In this document: one piece after another, positions 43,632-50,800 of the stretch
Layout of the letters: every line of letters starts with the position of its first letter
Position numbering within the stretch: the first letter of the stretch is position 1
Assembly (NCBI GenBank): GCA_904420065.1
Contig: CAJFTU010000017.1
Location: 1-50,821 of the forward strand
Reading direction: 5' to 3'
Length of the DNA stretch: 50,821 nt
Source of the DNA: an uncultured Emergencia sp.
Lineage (GTDB): Bacteria; Bacillota; Clostridia; Peptostreptococcales; Anaerovoracaceae
Notes under the pieces: generated by a model
Databases searched by the model: none
Told to the model about the DNA's origin: nothing
What the model saw: the letters and a program-made list of their open reading frames with translations, nothing else
Translations under genes and position numbers: made by a program

Positions 43632-43660
43632 ATCTTAACGATTTTGACGGGGATTGTCAA
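43632..43660 (-). promoter_or_regulatory. Promoter of the SCIFF operon
   Basis: Minus-strand -35 TTGACA (43655-43660), -10 TAAGAT (43632-43637), spacer 17, about 40 bases before the peptide start. Confidence 0.8.
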
Positions 43661-43741
43661 GGGCGTGAATAGCCGTTGAATGACCCGGATGCGCAAAATA
43701 AGCCGTTCAGCTGCCGTCTGCTCTTTCTACAAACCTCTTTC

Positions 43742-43860
43742 TCATATTTGCCCTGCGGAACGCTGCTTCTCGTTCCCCTTTTCCTGTCCGCAGGCGGCAG
43801 AAAGGCCCAAGAGCATCGGAAGAATCATACTCAAAAGGATTGCCTTTTCGATTTTTTCAT
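43742..43860 (-). pseudogene. Frameshifted short lipoprotein remnant
   Basis: After a good AGGAG, ATG at 43860 gives only MKKSKRQSF before a stop. Another frame over the same bases encodes AILLSMILPMLLGLSAAC, a lipoprotein signal with a cysteine, then about 15 more residues to a stop at 43742. Together they look like one secreted lipoprotein start split by a frameshift and truncated. A 103-residue plus-strand frame here is not convincing. The rest of 43861-44162 shows nothing else clear. Confidence 0.45.
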
Positions 43861-44162
43861 GAGCTTCTCCTTTCTCCTGAAAGCGTTTCTTTTTTCACTT
43901 TTCCACAGTATTACGCAAATAATTTTGAATCATCTGTATTTTACAATGATTACGCATTACTGTAAATATATATCATGCTTTTCATAAACATTTCCGTTTC
44001 TAAGTTTAAAGAAGAAGAGACGTAAAAGAATGCGCTGAGGAAGTGATATAACAGTATTTAAACCGTTTTACTAAACCTTTACAAAGAGTTTACGCCTGTG
44101 TGATAGTCTCCCGCCCCTTTCCGCGCTATGATGTAGACAAGAAAGGAACGGAGGTGTAATTC

Positions 44163-44414
44163 ATGAAATCCAAAAATCTGATGACCTTTATCCGCTGTCT
44201 GTTTGTTGCCGCAGGCATAACGCTTCTCTGTCTTCCGGCGCTTCTCTCTTTAGAACTGGCAGCATACAAATACTTTATCTGCTTCGGCGTAATCACCGCA
44301 TCCATGTCCGTGATTCTGCCGGAAATCATAAGAATGACTGCACCCCAGAAAACCCGCGGCTCTTCCGGCTTGGTGGAATTTCTCTATACGGGTTCGGAAG
44401 AAAAAGCCGCTTAA
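44163..44414 (+). CDS. Small membrane protein of unknown function
   Basis: An 83-residue protein with two strongly hydrophobic segments (about residues 10-28 and 33-55) and a charged C-terminal tail. ATG follows GGAGGTG at a good distance, and a strong plus-strand terminator follows, so this is likely a real gene. TTTACA and TGATAG 17 bases apart (44090-44120) could be its promoter. I recognise no family. Confidence 0.65.
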   Translation: MKSKNLMTFIRCLFVAAGITLLCLPALLSLELAAYKYFICFGVITASMSVILPEIIRMTAPQKTRGSSGLVEFLYTGSEEKAA

Positions 44415-44500
44415 CATAAATTTGCAATTGCCTTCTTTGCTGCCGGCATTCCCCTTGTCAGCGGCAAAACATTATAGGACCTCTCACATACACAAGAACG

Positions 44501-44547
44501 GCAGGTCGGATGATTTGACTCTCCGGCCTGCTGCTTTCTTTTTTTGT
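44501..44547 (+). terminator. Terminator of the small membrane protein gene
   Basis: Ten-pair stem, GCAGGTCGGA with TCCGGCCTGC (one G-U pair), followed by a long T-rich run. Confidence 0.85.
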
Positions 44548-44553
44548 CCGCAG

Positions 44554-44603
44554 AAAAAGACGCCTAAGACCCGGCTTCTTCCCGGCGTTCTTCGGTGTCT
44601 TTT
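44554..44603 (-). terminator. Terminator of the PyrK-like gene
   Basis: Long hairpin with outer arms AAAAGAC/GTCTTTT and inner CCCGG/CCGG, with T-runs on the minus strand (also on the plus strand). It follows the stop at 44611. Confidence 0.7.
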
Positions 44604-44610
44604 CCCCTTT

Positions 44611-45516
44611 TCACCGCCGCTCTTTACAGCGGTGGACGGTTTTTCCCGCCTCATCGTCATAAGCGCATGCACCGCACACGCCTTCGCCGCAGCATAGATT
44701 TCCGCTGTTGGGACGCACAACTCCGCCGTCCGCCGCCGCCTCGATCTGGTCCGCATAGTACGGCGATGTAAGAGCGAAAACATTGCCGCCCCAAAGCGCT
44801 TGGCTCTGCCCGATCCCTTCTTGGGCGAAGTCACGAATATGTACGGAACGAGCCGGTAAATCGCCGAAATATTCTTGCAGAAAATCCATTCCCACCTTAT
44901 CCACGTCGATGTACAGCTGTACGTTTTTCAGCCATCTGCGGTATCGCTCTCCGCCGTCGAGGAAATTCCTCAGCGGCGCCATGGCTATCCCCTTGGCAAA
45001 GACGGAAGCGCAATCACTCTCTGGGGAGAGATAGCCTATACCGGATAAACCGTTGTAATACACGCCGCGCACGATCAGTTTGTCCTCCGCTTCCAAAAGA
45101 GCCTGGCTTTTCGGCCCGCATCCGCACACGCCCAGATGCAAGCGGCCCTCATTCGGCTCAGCCTTTAAGACGGATATAGGCATATCGTACCACTGTTCTT
45201 TTGTCGTCGGACGGGCAAATACATAGGCGCCGGCGGTCTGCGCTTTCTGGCAGAAGCCTTTATCCGCCCCGATCACAAAGACCTTGAAATTGTCGCTGTA
45301 CACGCGAACCGATTCGATGTTCAATTCCCGCTCCCCTCTTGCCGATACCAGATTTCTTCTGTTCTGCTGATAAATCGTATAGATGCAGGTTCCCTGCCAG
45401 CTGCAGTCCTGACAGGTTCCGCCTGAAAGTCTGCCGCACACCAGACATTTTTCATACTCTGCTAAGGCGCAGGGACAGCCTTCTCTCCCCGCGTCGATAC
45501 ACCGTTTATCTTTCAT
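44611..45516 (-). CDS. PyrK-like iron-sulfur flavoprotein with N-terminal cysteine module
   Basis: A 301-residue protein. Its C-terminal half resembles the FAD/NAD-binding electron-transfer subunits of dihydroorotate dehydrogenase and sulfide dehydrogenase, ending in a [2Fe-2S]-type cluster motif, C-C-G-E-G-V-C-G-A-C with a final C (near residues 275-297). Its N-terminal 45 residues are unusual: about nine cysteines in CIDAGREGCPC, CLVCGRL and CQDCSWQGTC blocks, likely a further iron-sulfur or zinc module. No catalytic partner (PyrD, glutamate synthase) is adjacent; it overlaps the D,D-carboxypeptidase gene by 11 bases. Role unknown. Confidence 0.75.
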   Translation of the reverse strand: MKDKRCIDAGREGCPCALAEYEKCLVCGRLSGGTCQDCSWQGTCIYTIYQQNRRNLVSARGERELNIESVRVYSDNFKVFVIGADKGFCQKAQTAGAYVFARPTTKEQWYDMPISVLKAEPNEGRLHLGVCGCGPKSQALLEAEDKLIVRGVYYNGLSGIGYLSPESDCASVFAKGIAMAPLRNFLDGGERYRRWLKNVQLYIDVDKVGMDFLQEYFGDLPARSVHIRDFAQEGIGQSQALWGGNVFALTSPYYADQIEAAADGGVVRPNSGNLCCGEGVCGACAYDDEAGKTVHRCKERR

Positions 45517-46351
45517 CGTTACACCCCTTTACCTCAAATCCGTAATCCATTAAACTGTAGGCATCGTTGAACCAGTTTCCGTCTGACAAAACTACACAGA
45601 TCAGTTCTACTCCCTGACGTTTGGCGGAAGCCACCAGTGTTCTTCCCGCTTGCTTGGTAAATCCTATTTTTATTCCCGTAGCGCCCTCATATTGAAACAC
45701 CGTTTTGTTTTTATTGGTATATTCCTTCCAGGTCTTCGTTTTTACCACTTTTCGGAAGGTCTTGTTTTCCATGGCGCAGCGAGCTATGGTTGATAGATCC
45801 CTTGCTGTGGTGTAGTGTTCCTCGTCGGAAAGGCCGCTGGGATTGACAAAATGGGTTCCCGTGCACCCCAGAGCCTCTGCCTTTTCATTCATCAGTCTGA
45901 CAAAATGCTCCGTGTTCCCGCCCATGACGGCGGCCAGAGCTGTAGCCCCGTCGTTGCCGGACCGAAGCATGACGCCGTACAGCAGCTCTTCAATTGTCTT
46001 TGTTTCTCCCGCCTTCAGATACAGTGACGAACCCTCCACGCCCACGGCTTCCTTGGGAATCTTCACCTTTTCCTTTATGCTGATATCGTACTGCCGGCAG
46101 AGATCCAGCACAACAAGAGCAGTCATGATCTTTGTCGTACTGGCCGGATAGCCCTTTTCATCAGCGTTTTTTTCATAGAGCACTTCTCCCGTCTCCCCTT
46201 CGATCAGGATAGCCTGCTTTGCGCTGATCGAAGGCGGAGCCGGAAGCCCCTCCGCGCTGGTTTTGCTGACCGGTTCTGCCGCATAGCCGAATATCATCAG
46301 CCCCAGAACAAAAGACAGGCAGGCGCAAATGATTATCACTATTTTTTTCAT
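45506..46351 (-). CDS. D-alanyl-D-alanine carboxypeptidase, DacF type
   Basis: A 281-residue penicillin-binding-protein-like carboxypeptidase that trims the terminal D-Ala of cell-wall stem peptides. A signal/anchor covers residues 5-24. The S-x-x-K motif is STTK (71-74), S-x-N is SGN (131-133). The third motif, normally K-T-G, is K-I-G at 228-230 (GIKIGFTKQAG), an unusual substitution. Compared with full DacF it lacks the C-terminal beta-rich domain, so it is a short form. Its AGGAG ribosome site (46362-46366) lies in the 3' arm of the terminator hairpin after the aminotransferase gene, so translation or expression may be structurally controlled. Confidence 0.87.
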   Translation of the reverse strand: MKKIVIIICACLSFVLGLMIFGYAAEPVSKTSAEGLPAPPSISAKQAILIEGETGEVLYEKNADEKGYPASTTKIMTALVVLDLCRQYDISIKEKVKIPKEAVGVEGSSLYLKAGETKTIEELLYGVMLRSGNDGATALAAVMGGNTEHFVRLMNEKAEALGCTGTHFVNPSGLSDEEHYTTARDLSTIARCAMENKTFRKVVKTKTWKEYTNKNKTVFQYEGATGIKIGFTKQAGRTLVASAKRQGVELICVVLSDGNWFNDAYSLMDYGFEVKGCNDER

Positions 46352-46355
46352 AACA

Positions 46356-46396
46356 AAAAATCTCCTATATAAATTTATTTATATCAGGAGATTTTT
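46356..46396 (-). terminator. Terminator hairpin that also holds the next gene's ribosome site
   Basis: Arms AAAAATCTCCT and AGGAGATTTTT, continued by ATATAAA/TTTATAT around TTTA, then six T on the minus strand. The 3' arm contains AGGAG, which lies ten bases before the D,D-carboxypeptidase ATG. Termination or translation hiding are both possible. Confidence 0.8.
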
Positions 46397-46425
46397 ATTA
46401 CAGATTTATAAACTTTTTCTATGAA

Positions 46426-47634
46426 TCATTTCCTGTGTCTGCTCACAGCTTCTGCGATACGTTTCATACCTTCCGCCAACAGGGAACGGGGCATAGCCAG
46501 ATTGAGACGGACAAAGCCCTTTGCATCGGCGACAAACAGGCGGTCGCCGCCCTCCAGCAGCACTCCGGCTTCTCTGGCGAAAAACAGCGGAAGATCGTCG
46601 ACGTCCGGCAGGCAGAGGCTCAAATCCACCCAGGCCAGGTAGGTTGCGTCGGGAATCCGGAAAACAGCTTCGGGAAGCTTTTCTTTCAGAAACTCATCCA
46701 CAAAGCGAAAGTTGCCGTCCAGGTAGCTTTTCAACTGATCCAGCCACTCTTCGCCGCACAGGAAGGCCGCCTTATTGGCCGCGATGGACAGCGGATTCAG
46801 ATTGCCCGACGTATTGTCGCGGGATTTAAACTGGCTTCGAAGTTCCTCATCGCGAATAATGATATGGGACATCATCAACCCGGCGATATTGAAAGTCTTG
46901 CTGTTGGCCATACAGGTGACCAGCTTGCGGTAGTCCTTCATGATCTTTCCCATCGGCGTGTGCTTTAAACCCTGACGAAGGAGATCGCAATGAATCTCGT
47001 CGGATATGATCCACAGATCGTTATCCTCGACGATGGCCGCAACCTGCTTCAGCTCTTCTTCACTCCACACTCTGCCCGACGGATTGTGGGGATTGCACCA
47101 GATAACCAGCTTGACCTGCGGATCTGCAGCCTTTTCGGCAAAGTCGGCAAAATCGATGGTAAAATCGCCGCCGTCGTATTTCAGTGAAGAGCAGACCAGC
47201 CCGCAGTGGTTAAATTTAGTCGCGCCCCGGAACGGACCGTAGGATGGCGTAACAATCAAAACTTTTTCGTCCTCTCTGACCAAATGTCCGGTCAGCCGGA
47301 AAAGCGCCGGAACAATTCCCGGCGAATAGCAGAGCTGCTCTTTGGGGAAACTCCAATCGTACCTTTCTCTGCACCATTGATCCATGGCCTGATAATACTC
47401 CGGATCGTAATCCATGGTATAGCCGAAAATTTTCCTGTCTACCCGGTCCCTTATCGCCTGGCGAATCTCCGGCGCTACGGCAAATTCCATATCGGCTACC
47501 CACATACGGATAAACTCCTCATCAGCAAATGGAAGTTCTATGTCTGCATCGCCAAAGATGTACTGGCGAAAACCCTCAACATTCTCCGCGTTGGTGTTGC
47601 GTCTGTCGATTATAGCGTCAAAATCGTACTTCAT
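46426..47634 (-). CDS. PatB/MalY-type cystathionine beta-lyase aminotransferase
   Basis: A 402-residue PLP enzyme of fold type I, close in size and motifs to PatB/MalY C-S lyases, which split cystathionine, cysteine or other S-conjugates into thiol, ammonia and pyruvate through 2-aminoacrylate. PLP lysine is Lys246 in CMANSKTFNIAG; WCNPHNPSGRVW and SDEIHCDL are the usual aspartate/PLP-phosphate contacts. It is divergent from the YheO-type regulator and ridA genes, and RidA removes exactly the enamine such lyases release. A modest minus-strand promoter may overlap the TTGACA near 47757. Confidence 0.9.
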   Translation of the reverse strand: MKYDFDAIIDRRNTNAENVEGFRQYIFGDADIELPFADEEFIRMWVADMEFAVAPEIRQAIRDRVDRKIFGYTMDYDPEYYQAMDQWCRERYDWSFPKEQLCYSPGIVPALFRLTGHLVREDEKVLIVTPSYGPFRGATKFNHCGLVCSSLKYDGGDFTIDFADFAEKAADPQVKLVIWCNPHNPSGRVWSEEELKQVAAIVEDNDLWIISDEIHCDLLRQGLKHTPMGKIMKDYRKLVTCMANSKTFNIAGLMMSHIIIRDEELRSQFKSRDNTSGNLNPLSIAANKAAFLCGEEWLDQLKSYLDGNFRFVDEFLKEKLPEAVFRIPDATYLAWVDLSLCLPDVDDLPLFFAREAGVLLEGGDRLFVADAKGFVRLNLAMPRSLLAEGMKRIAEAVSRHRK

Positions 47635-47825
47635 GGCTACCCTCCCGTTTTCTCACTGCTTTCATACATTCACGGCCGCCTAAGGCCAGCCGTCTCTAAA
47701 ACGCTCTTCTCCCAGACGGCAGATCGTCCTTACAGGTAAATTCTGTATATCCATCTGTCAACTGAGAATGTCTATACCGTTATTATATGTCTCCTGTTTT
47801 TTCTTGTCAATAAATTTTTATTATA

Positions 47826-47868
47826 TCAATAATAAATTATTGACCATTCCAAAATAATAGAGTACACT
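47826..47868 (+). promoter_or_regulatory. Promoter and operator of the regulator-ridA operon
   Basis: -35 TTGACC (47840-47845) and -10 TACACT (47863-47868), spacer 17. A perfect inverted repeat, TCAATAAT-AA-ATTATTGA (47826-47843), overlaps the -35. It could be the operator for the YheO-type regulator and may also affect the divergent aminotransferase gene. Confidence 0.7.
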
Positions 47869-47917
47869 GTAATCAGAGAAAGTATGGGCCTTCAATCGGC
47901 AAGGAGAGAAAACTACA

Positions 47918-48583
47918 GTGAATACCAGCCTGAACAACTACATACCTCTTGTGGAATTCATCGGGGAAGCCTGCGGAGCAGACTTTGAAGTCATCCTTCA
48001 CGATACGGAAAATCCCGAACACTCAATCATCGCCATCAAGAACGGCCACCTGAGCAACAGAAAAATCGGCGGGCCGATGACCGATCTGGCGATGAGAATC
48101 GTCCATGAAGAAGAATACCGGAACAAGGATTTTATCGCAGGATACGAAGGAAGACTGCAAAACGGCAAGCGATTCATCTCTTCCACCTTTTTCATAAAAG
48201 AAGAAGATCGGCTGATCGGCATGCTCTGCATCAACTTCGACCCTTCCGCTGTCATCGCCCTGGAGGGCCAAATCAAAAGGCTGATGGAATCTTTTCACAT
48301 CCTTTCCGGAAAGAAAACCGATTACACCGAGATGTTGGACAATTCGCTCAGCACACTGTCACGCTCCATCATCGATGAGACCGTCGCTTCGCTGTCTGTA
48401 CAACCGTCAAGACTTACGGCGGAAGAAAAGACGGCCGTCATCTCTGCACTCGAAGACCAAGGCGTGTTTGACGCAAAGGGAGCAGTTGCTCAGGTCGCCG
48501 GAAAACTGGGAATTTCCGAACCGACAGTTTACCGCTATCTGAAAAAAGTGCGCGGTGAAAAACAGACGAACCGGCCTCGGTAG
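47918..48583 (+). CDS. YheO-type PAS/HTH transcriptional regulator
   Basis: A 221-residue one-component regulator. Residues 1-115 resemble the YheO-like PAS domain (EACGADFEVILHDTE and FISSTFFIKEEDRLIGMLCINFD segments); residues 175-215 are the associated DNA-binding domain with a clear helix-turn-helix (VAGKLGISEPTVYRYLKKVRG). Relatives include DauR, which controls D-arginine use, so an amino-acid-like ligand is plausible. Start is GTG after AAGGAGAG. It is followed by ridA after 63 bases in the same direction. Confidence 0.9.
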   Translation: MNTSLNNYIPLVEFIGEACGADFEVILHDTENPEHSIIAIKNGHLSNRKIGGPMTDLAMRIVHEEEYRNKDFIAGYEGRLQNGKRFISSTFFIKEEDRLIGMLCINFDPSAVIALEGQIKRLMESFHILSGKKTDYTEMLDNSLSTLSRSIIDETVASLSVQPSRLTAEEKTAVISALEDQGVFDAKGAVAQVAGKLGISEPTVYRYLKKVRGEKQTNRPR

Positions 48584-48646
48584 AGGCTCACCATAAACCG
48601 GAATCCTATTAAGCTGAATATATACATACGAAAAAGGAGGAAAAAT

Positions 48647-49030
48647 ATGATCAGAAACATTATCGCAACGGAAAAGGCTCCGGCAGCCATCGGACCTTAC
48701 GCTCAGGCTAACGCAGTCGGCGAATTCATCTTTACTTCAGGTCAGATTCCTATCGATCCGGCTACGGGAAAGTTGGCAGAAGGCGGAATTGAAGAACAGA
48801 CCAGACAGGTGTTTGCCAATCTCAAGGCGGTTTTAGAAGCCGGAGGTTCGGATCTGTCAAAAATAGTCAAAACGACCTGCTTTTTATCCGATTTGGGCGA
48901 CTTCGCCAAGATGAACAAAATCTATGCGGAATATTTCCCCGACGGCGCCTATCCTTCCCGTTCCGCATTTCAGGTTGGCGCGCTGCCTATGGGCGCAATG
49001 ATCGAAATCGAAGCCATAGCCATGAAATAG
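48647..49030 (+). CDS. ridA: Reactive intermediate/imine deaminase RidA
   Basis: A 127-residue RidA (YjgF/YER057c/UK114) trimer that hydrolyses 2-aminoacrylate and similar enamines to keto acids, protecting PLP enzymes. The key arginine Arg105 in YPSRSAFQV and Glu120 are at the standard positions. AAGGAGG precedes the ATG. Neighbouring PatB-type lyase produces 2-aminoacrylate, which gives a clear reason for the pairing; coregulation by the YheO-type protein is inference. Confidence 0.96.
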   Translation: MIRNIIATEKAPAAIGPYAQANAVGEFIFTSGQIPIDPATGKLAEGGIEEQTRQVFANLKAVLEAGGSDLSKIVKTTCFLSDLGDFAKMNKIYAEYFPDGAYPSRSAFQVGALPMGAMIEIEAIAMK

Positions 49031-49075
49031 GCTAAACGTCCGGGAAAGGGAAATTCCCAACAATCATGAACGAAG

Positions 49076-49119
49076 GGCCGCAAAGTCTTTGTTATATGGA
49101 CTTTGCGGTCCTTTTGCTC
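49076..49119 (+). terminator. Terminator of ridA
   Basis: Twelve-pair stem, GGCCGCAAAGTC with GACTTTGCGGTCC, followed by TTTTGCTCTTT on the plus strand. Confidence 0.85.
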
Positions 49120-49223
49120 TTTACCGATAGTTCCGGCGGTTCTTTTCGTTTTCTTCGGTCATTTTTCCTGATTTCCGGAAAACGAATAAAAAAGAAACGG
49201 GTATTTTCTAAAACGTCATTGCC

Positions 49224-49512
49224 GTTTCTATAAGAAACAAAATTTGCTCTTCCGAAAAAAATCATCGCCTGGGCAATAGTTTGTGAGCGGATTATTTTCA
49301 AAAAACGAAAAAGTGTTTCCAGTAGAAACAAATTTACGTTAAATGAAAAAAAAGACTGATTTCTCGTCTTTTTTTATCGGATACTCTTGTTCTTTTTTTC
49401 TTTTTACTTGTTTCTGTTTCCATAGGAAACAGAAAAGCCGCAAAAGGAAACCATGGGCACTCGACCTGCGCTCCCTTTTTTCTGAGAGACCTGATTATTT
49501 TCCATAAGAAAC
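49224..49512. repeat. Four dispersed 15-base palindromes
   Basis: GTTTCTATAAGAAAC (49224-49238), GTTTCCAGTAGAAAC (49315-49329), GTTTCCATAGGAAAC (49416-49430, embedded in a longer perfect palindrome 49411-49435) and TTTTCCATAAGAAAC (49498-49512). Spacings are 91, 101 and 82 bases. Each is followed by an AT-rich CAAAAT- or CAGAAA-like tail. They fill the convergent gap between ridA and the next minus-strand gene (49115-49590), which otherwise holds only a terminator. Confidence 0.75.
49346..49375. terminator. Bidirectional terminator within the palindrome region
   Basis: Arms AAAAAAAGAC and GTCTTTTTTT around a 9-base loop, T-runs on both strands. It lies between palindromes 2 and 3 and past the stop at 49591. 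Confidence 0.75.
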
Positions 49513-49590
49513 AAAATGCGTTATTTAGAAAAAAGCAAAGAGAAAATATCGAGCACGCAAGATAAACCTCCCTTTGCCTGCAAAACCATA

Positions 49591-50127
49591 TCAATACTCT
49601 AACATCTCATAACGTTCAATCGCGCTGTTCATTTCCCTGATCATCTCTTTTATCTGCGGATCTTGTGAAAAACGTTCAGCGGTACCCCGATCCCAATTGC
49701 AGCTTTTCCAAAGATCGAACAAGGACAGCAGGTTTTTTGCATCCTCCTGTGTCAGTATATTCCGCTGCGCTTTGTGCTCCAAACCGACAAAGAAGGAAAA
49801 TAGATCCGGAAGATCATAATCGCCATAACGCGAGTAATCATACGCTGCGATCTCTTCAATAATTTCCGTTTTATACAAATATTTTTGCGGCAATTTCATG
49901 CACAACGTACGAAATTCCTTGGAATTGTAATTTGTGCATAACGCTTTTACCTTCGCCCGATCCTCAGTAATACTCTCGTCAAGATCTAAAAAGGCATTGA
50001 CCAATACCTCATCCATTGACTGCTGCGCTTCTTTTTCGTTTTGGATGAAACGATACCCTATTGGCAGTAAAACGATCAGACACAGAACAAGTATTCCTGC
50101 CAGAATACTCTTTTCCCGAAACGACAT
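49591..50127 (-). CDS. Membrane-anchored protein of unknown function
   Basis: A 178-residue protein with one N-terminal transmembrane helix (about residues 8-28) and a mostly helical, charged extracytoplasmic or cytoplasmic domain. I recognise no domain; tyrosines and acidic residues are frequent in the AAYDYSRYGDYDLPDL region near residue 95. GGGAGGG precedes the ATG at a good distance. It may share regulation with the phosphatase gene upstream, but the 154-base gap between them (50128-50281) shows no promoter I can name. Confidence 0.7.
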   Translation of the reverse strand: MSFREKSILAGILVLCLIVLLPIGYRFIQNEKEAQQSMDEVLVNAFLDLDESITEDRAKVKALCTNYNSKEFRTLCMKLPQKYLYKTEIIEEIAAYDYSRYGDYDLPDLFSFFVGLEHKAQRNILTQEDAKNLLSLFDLWKSCNWDRGTAERFSQDPQIKEMIREMNSAIERYEMLEY

Positions 50128-50281
50128 GTTTTCCCTCCCTGCTGCAATTTAGCTTTAATTTCCTGCTTCTTAGGACTCTCGGCAGTATTTATCGTTCTGA
50201 AAATAATAATTCTATTGTTACTATATCATATTATTTAATTTTAATCTAACGTTCAGCGCTTTTCTTATTTGGGCCAAAGAT

Positions 50282-50746
50282 CTATTTCTCCGCCTGGAAT
50301 TGAATAGTTTTCAAAAATCCCGTTAGTCCCTGCAGAATGTCCTCATAGGTCTGATCGAAATTGCCGGTGTACCACGGATCCGCAATATCCCTGTCTTCGC
50401 CGGCAAAAGAAAGGAGTTTATGTATCTTCCCTTCGCGATCCGGTCCGAGAATTCTCCGAAGCCCACGCAGATTTTCATCGTCCATAACGATGATGTAATC
50501 GTAAAAATCGTAATCGTTCCTATCGATCTGGCGGGCGCAGCGTTTTTCGAAAGGAACGCCGACCTCTCTCAGTTTCGCTTTTGTCCCTCGATGAATATCA
50601 TTTCCCAGTTCTTCTCTGCTGGTGGCTGCAGAATCGATTTGGAAGTTCTGATCAATGCGCTGCCTGTGGACCAGGTCTTTCAGCACGAATTCGGCCATAG
50701 GTGAACGGCAGATGTTGCCGTGGCACACGAAAAGTACTCGTATCAT
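50282..50746 (-). CDS. Low-molecular-weight protein-tyrosine phosphatase
   Basis: A 154-residue LMW-PTP. The phosphate loop is the C-x5-R motif VCHGNICRSP (Cys8, Arg14), and the general acid is in the late DPWYTGNF segment, as in active enzymes. Such phosphatases remove phosphate from tyrosine, or from arginine in YwlE-type enzymes; which applies is not clear here. GGAGGA precedes the ATG. Ten-base direct repeats sit just upstream. Confidence 0.93.
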   Translation of the reverse strand: MIRVLFVCHGNICRSPMAEFVLKDLVHRQRIDQNFQIDSAATSREELGNDIHRGTKAKLREVGVPFEKRCARQIDRNDYDFYDYIIVMDDENLRGLRRILGPDREGKIHKLLSFAGEDRDIADPWYTGNFDQTYEDILQGLTGFLKTIQFQAEK

Positions 50747-50760
50747 ATTTTAAAGTCCTC

Positions 50761-50800
50761 CTAATTTGCTAAGATTTGCCCTGTTTTGCCGCGATTTGCC
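50761..50800 (-). repeat. Ten-base tandem repeat in the phosphatase leader
   Basis: Four 10-base units with a TTTGC core in register on the plus strand: CTAATTTGCT, AAGATTTGCC, CTGTTTTGCC, GCGATTTGCC. On the gene's strand the core is GCAAA, upstream of its ribosome site. The exact 10-base period puts every core on one face of the helix. The window ends 21 bases later. Confidence 0.6.

Noticed and set aside
43676-43987. 103-residue plus-strand hydrophobic open frame
   Set aside because: No ribosome site, unusual composition, and overlaps the lipoprotein remnant on the other strand.
49411-49435. ParB binding site parS
   Set aside because: The arms resemble it, but the centre is CATAG rather than ACGT and the length is odd, and no parAB is nearby; kept as an unknown palindrome array.
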